Of a DNA stretch of 64,000 bases, positions 60,336-64,000 are shown piece after piece; the stretch's first letter is position 1, and each line of letters begins with the position of its first letter. A model generated the notes under the pieces. It was not told the DNA's origin. It made no database searches and worked only from the letters and a program-made list of their open reading frames with translations. This DNA is from Paragonimus skrjabini miyazakii (lineage: Eukaryota; Platyhelminthes; Trematoda; Plagiorchiida; Troglotrematidae): assembly GCA_014338405.1 (NCBI GenBank), contig JTDE01000961.1:103805-167804 (forward strand). Direction: 5' to 3'. A program made the position numbers and the translations under genes.

Positions 60336-60659
60336 AAGATTTCTAGGACATCAGAGAGGAACTAAGACTGAAATATTTTGCGATGGGATAAAAACACAAT
60401 GAATGTCGTCATCTTCTTGTGGTGGAGCACTGATAAAAAATGACTCAACGTCTGTAGTAAACGTTGTTGCAGTCATGAAAACATATTTTGAAGGCATACA
60501 GCAAGTCAGAAATGTCGTTGATATTATAAGATGTTGACATTTTGCGCACTGGGTCGAGTAGTTCAACAAGCTAACAGCCACCTTGTGGTAAGAGTTGTTT
60601 TTGGTCAATATTGATCACTGAGGGATGCCGTCTTTGTATATTTTAAGGGATCCTCCCAT

Positions 60660-61185
60660 CATCATCATCATTATCATCATCATCATCATAACAGCCATGA
60701 GCCTGACCAAAAGGTACTGTGGCTTGGGCCGCCGTTTACCTCAACAGTGACGTAGAATATCCTAGAAGAAAAGGTTACTGAGGAGGCTGAGAATTAACGA
60801 GAGAAGACTAACAGGAAGAATTAGAAATGGTATGGATACAGGTCCGCCATTGACTGCGACACATCGCCAGCTCGGATAGCGTCTCTAACCAGCGGTTTGA
60901 GTGATCACGAGGACCCCATCCAAGCAGGCGACACCTACCCACTTTGCTCAATGGAGCAGTCAAGGTCTTCATATTTTGTGACCACGTTGTTGCTTGACCA
61001 CCACGTGGATTTACCCAACTGTTGGTGGCCTCAGTTTGTAATGCCCGGTACGGTAAACGATCAGATGACATACGGAGTACGTGACCTAACCGTCGCAAGC
61101 TGTGCAACGTAATTAGCTGACCAACTGATCGCGCATCCTGAGCGTTCCGGAATACGCGCCGGCAAACTGCCGCTTGTATAGTGCC
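60660..61185 (-). mobile_element. RTE LINE copy, 5'-truncated
   Basis: GAT repeat tail at about 60660-60690 and the shared 3' UTR. The coding C-terminus includes SLRRLGHVLRMSSDRLPYRA and MCRSQWRTCIHTISNSSC. It stops abruptly near 61185, a classic 5' truncation. Confidence 0.88.
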
Positions 61186-62378
61186 TGGTTGATAAATTTG
61201 TGTAAGAGTAGTAGTTGTAATTGTCGTGTAATTTGCTTTTCATTCAGCCTGTTTTTCTCTGGTGTGTTGTCCAATTGAAATTTTCTGTGGCCTCCGAGGG
61301 TTGTATTTACCTTATACGAGTACTCCTCCTTTTGCATAATGATAACACCTGAGCCCTCATTCGGCTACAAGAAGGGAACTATCTTCATCTCTTAAAACTT
61401 TCTGATAGCTTGGTAATGTTAAACTTCAGGTAATAATGCTGACAGATCGGTGCAGATGTGAACTCATAAGCTACATCAACCAGTTTTGCCTTGAACCAAG
61501 TGGCACTGTCTACTGGTGTCGAGGTCGGCTGTTTGAGTTGACCGTAAAGAAACCTGCGTCTGCAGCTTGTTGACGTGTTCCGATATTATCTTGTACTTCA
61601 GCCACAAGGACAACACTTCCATTTGAGCTTTTGTGGATGTAATGTTTACCAACTTATGAACACAGCTATCCGAAATTGACAGAAATATCAACCAGTCATC
61701 TGGCCGTGATAAAGTAGGGCGAAGGAGTTCCACGGTACGGACTTTAACTTTTTTGAACTATGTCAACAGAAAAATTCTCGAATTTGAAACGGCAAATTAT
61801 GGACAGGTACCTCTGAACGCCAGAAAAACGCCGCCGGGTTTAAGCGAATTTGTCCAATTGCTCAGTGAAAGAGTTCAGATAGTATGTAGCTAAGCTCACA
61901 AAGTTCTCGGGGATCAGTGGCAGTTTCCCCCCTCTGAGGTTATATGTAAACTGTTTATAAAATTAACTAGATTTAACGCAATCTTGGTAAAAGCCAAAAT
62001 AAATCCTTTCAACTGCAACTCTGCACCTTAGCTGCAGTAAACGATTAAATGTTCACGTTGATTTAATGAGAAGTCTTTGTTTGAAAAAGTTGATTTTAAC
62101 AAGAAGGACTGAGATCCTTGCCAGCATAGCCATCCAAATAGGTGCAGTGCACAAACGTGACCACCAGATGAAGATAGCGAGGTAGGTCAGGATTAACGAC
62201 CTTAATATTGTCCGCCCTTCATGCTAAAGTGACTAAAAATCCTTCGCGCTTTAAAGTTTTGAAGACGTGTCATCACATATCGAAGATGCGGACATTAATG
62301 GAAAGTTTGGGGTCATCATAGAAGATATTAAATGGTTAATTTCTCTCTGGATGCTCATGATTCGTTTTACCTTTGTAG
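61186..62378. other. Unexplained sequence with a minus open frame
   Basis: An 85-codon minus frame at 61476-61733 (SRPDDWLIFLSISDSCVHKL, then helical KAQMEVLSLWLKYKIISEHV) looks protein-like but is unassigned. Nothing else is recognised. Confidence 0.3.
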
Positions 62379-62684
62379 TTCGTATTTCTTTATTCTCAAA
62401 CTTTCAACTATTTGGCCGGGATTAATCATATGCTGCTTGCACGTTATGTTGCTCGCACTTTGGGGATTCCCAAGGCAATGATGAGGTCCGGCCTAGGGGT
62501 AAACAGATTAGAGGAAATGGATTGGACTTATAAAACACGTGTTCCATCAGAATTTTCTGCTCTATCAATCTCCAAAGAGAAGCTTACCCAGGAAGGATTG
62601 TCAGCTTCAACAGATGAGTTTGGGCTACCTACTGAAGTGCTTAAGCTGCATCAAAGGTTGTTAGATTCCCACAAACACTCCTAG
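62379..62684 (+). CDS. Exon candidate of an unidentified gene
   Basis: A good acceptor (ttcgttttacctttgtag) precedes an open run of about 101 codons: FVFLYSQTFNYLAGINHMLL, then ARYVARTLGIPKAMMRSGLG and RLEEMDWTYKTRVPSEF. The end is uncertain: a GTAAGC donor overlaps the in-frame TAG stop (TCCTA|GTAAGC). I do not recognise the family. Confidence 0.45.
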   Translation, partial: FVFLYSQTFNYLAGINHMLLARYVARTLGIPKAMMRSGLGVNRLEEMDWTYKTRVPSEFSALSISKEKLTQEGLSASTDEFGLPTEVLKLHQRLLDSHKHS

Positions 62685-62731
62685 TAAGCTGTTTAAATAC
62701 AATTAGAAAACGCTGCAATGTGAAAACTTCA

Positions 62732-63001
62732 CAGTCGCAAGCTCAATCCGGCCGGGTGGTTAGTGTCAGGAAATTAGAAGAGTTATTCAAGTCAGACGTT
62801 CCGTATGTAAGTCTTCCCAAGTCTAAGGTTGGGCTGGTTGATGACTTGTCACGGGGCTTTAGGGTGTTTCTCACAAACTTCGAAAAGAATGTGATAAACA
62901 AATTGGACAATGACAACCAGGAGCGTTCATATTTTATTTATTTTTATTGTGTAATAACAAAAAATACGTGGTGTTGTATACTTCTGCGCAAACAGAAATG
63001 A
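62732..63001 (+). CDS. Second exon candidate, same strand, unidentified
   Basis: After acceptor aacttcacag the frame reads SGRVVSVRKLEELFKSDVPY, VSLPKSKVGLVDDLSRGFRV and FLTNFEKNVINKLDNDNQE, then becomes low-complexity Tyr/Phe-rich. The start phase (0) does not match the proposed donor of the preceding exon (phase 2), so at least one boundary is wrong. Its real end is probably near 62.92 kb. Confidence 0.4.
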   Translation, partial: QSQAQSGRVVSVRKLEELFKSDVPYVSLPKSKVGLVDDLSRGFRVFLTNFEKNVINKLDNDNQERSYFIYFYCVITKNTWCCILLRKQK

Positions 63002-64000
63002 TATGTTGAAGCTACTGAGGTATTCGCCAGTCAGTTTTGTCGACCATACTAGTTCGTTCAATCTCTGAGGCGCGGAATGGTTGGTAGCCGAAGTTGGACA
63101 TATCTAATTTGGATGGTCTCATAGGCTTAGCTACTTAGATGTAGTATTACGCTAGCCCTACAAAGTGGATCGAGGGAGTTGGATGATTTGGATAAATTAA
63201 TCCTATTGGACGGAGATCGGCAAAATGATTGATTTAAGTAGCAGATTACATACTTACTTCCAGCGGGGGACCAAACTTCATGTAGCTGTTTGGTATTCAT
63301 CAAGAAAATGACACCTGTATTCGACAGTAAGTATGATCAACTAGTTACACTGTCTGATCCGAAACACTTTAATCCTAACGCTGTAGATACAACCAACATC
63401 AAAAACTGTAGGTGTAATTCTATTGTGACGGCCATCGTCCTGAATAACTATCTGAAGGGCTGTACCCTTTGACGAGGTGACGATCAAATTCTTGATTGTA
63501 TGTGATTCGTTGCATAGTCCTTGGAAGAGCATTGAAGTAACATTAAACTCAATGAACCGTGCCTTACTTGTTTGATGACCGGTAGCATGGGCAGATCATA
63601 TAGGGTGTGCATCATGTACTCAAAACACGGTAGCGGTGGGCGTCACCACACTGATGCACAGTGATGTGCTGTCATGTGGGCCTAGAATGAACAAAGAGCC
63701 TGTCCAATCTTATATGAATTCTACTTGTGCAAACCGTAATTGTTATGCTGTTGAACCAAACGTGCTCCATAGAGATAGACTTTTGTAGATAATGTGTTGG
63801 GCACCAAAAATAGAAAGGGGATTAGCTCGCAAGTTTGATTTTCTGAGTAATCCCTATTTACTGTTAATGTTTACTCTGCCTGGTACACGTACGACGCCAT
63901 ACCGCCAAGTATAACTTGAGATTTAATCTCTGGACAAAGCCAACAATATTTCTACAGAATGACCGTACATTACTAATAAGTTTCCGGTTGCACAGATTGA
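63002..64000. other. Right edge, nothing assigned
   Basis: Overlapping frames at 63290-63532 on both strands (60-63 codons) are unassigned; no mobile element recognised. Confidence 0.35.

Noticed and set aside
1..64000. CRISPR array, operon, phage or other prokaryotic system
   Set aside because: No regularly spaced repeats, no ribosome binding sites with tandem genes; the window is clearly eukaryotic.

Overview
The window is eukaryotic, AT-rich and intron-rich. It most likely comes from a parasitic flatworm; I cannot decide between a trematode (fluke) and a cestode (tapeworm). The basis is the combination of huge introns, RTE-type LINEs with GAT-repeat tails, Penelope-like elements with a GIY-YIG nuclease, a Ty3/gypsy relic and a CR1-like relic. 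There are no operons, rRNA, intact tRNA genes or CRISPR arrays. Most long open frames in the window are chance frames or pieces of transposons.

The main gene is on the minus strand and runs from about 45.8 kb (5' side) down to a stop codon at 779-781. It encodes a serine/threonine protein phosphatase with EF-hands (PPEF/rdgC family). It is scattered over at least 13 recognisable short exons. In order they encode an IQ calmodulin-binding motif, a short linker, the phosphatase blocks GDLHG, GDFVDRG, RGNHE, HGG, RGGGSYFGPDV, RSH and a SAPNYC-like loop, and then C-terminal EF-hand segments that look degenerate. Most splice sites and phases agree between neighbouring exons. One 37-nt microexon is followed by a GC donor. 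The first exon (start codon), one exon between 42.8 and 40.6 kb, and part of the EF-hand region remain unresolved.

The PPEF introns hold the mobile DNA: a Ty3/gypsy relic (8.6-10.05 kb), Penelope fragments (16.9, 28.3 and 40.7-42.1 kb), a CR1-like tail (32.7 kb), RTE fragments (22.6 and 30.6-31.4 kb) and a nearly full-length RTE element (35,731-39,607) with a perfect 12-bp target-site duplication. A tRNA-derived SINE family occurs at several places, three times as inverted fold-back pairs.

Upstream of PPEF, 46-52.6 kb holds a 52-nt inverted repeat, an RTE 5' fragment and several SINEs. At 52.8-53.8 kb there is an unidentified minus-strand gene of four phase-compatible exons. From 54.0 to 61.2 kb lies a pile-up of RTE copies in both orientations plus a Penelope reverse-transcriptase fragment. 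At 62.4-63.0 kb there are two plus-strand exon candidates of unknown function.

Every element boundary outside the TSD-defined RTE copy, and every exon boundary, was read by eye and should be treated as a proposal.
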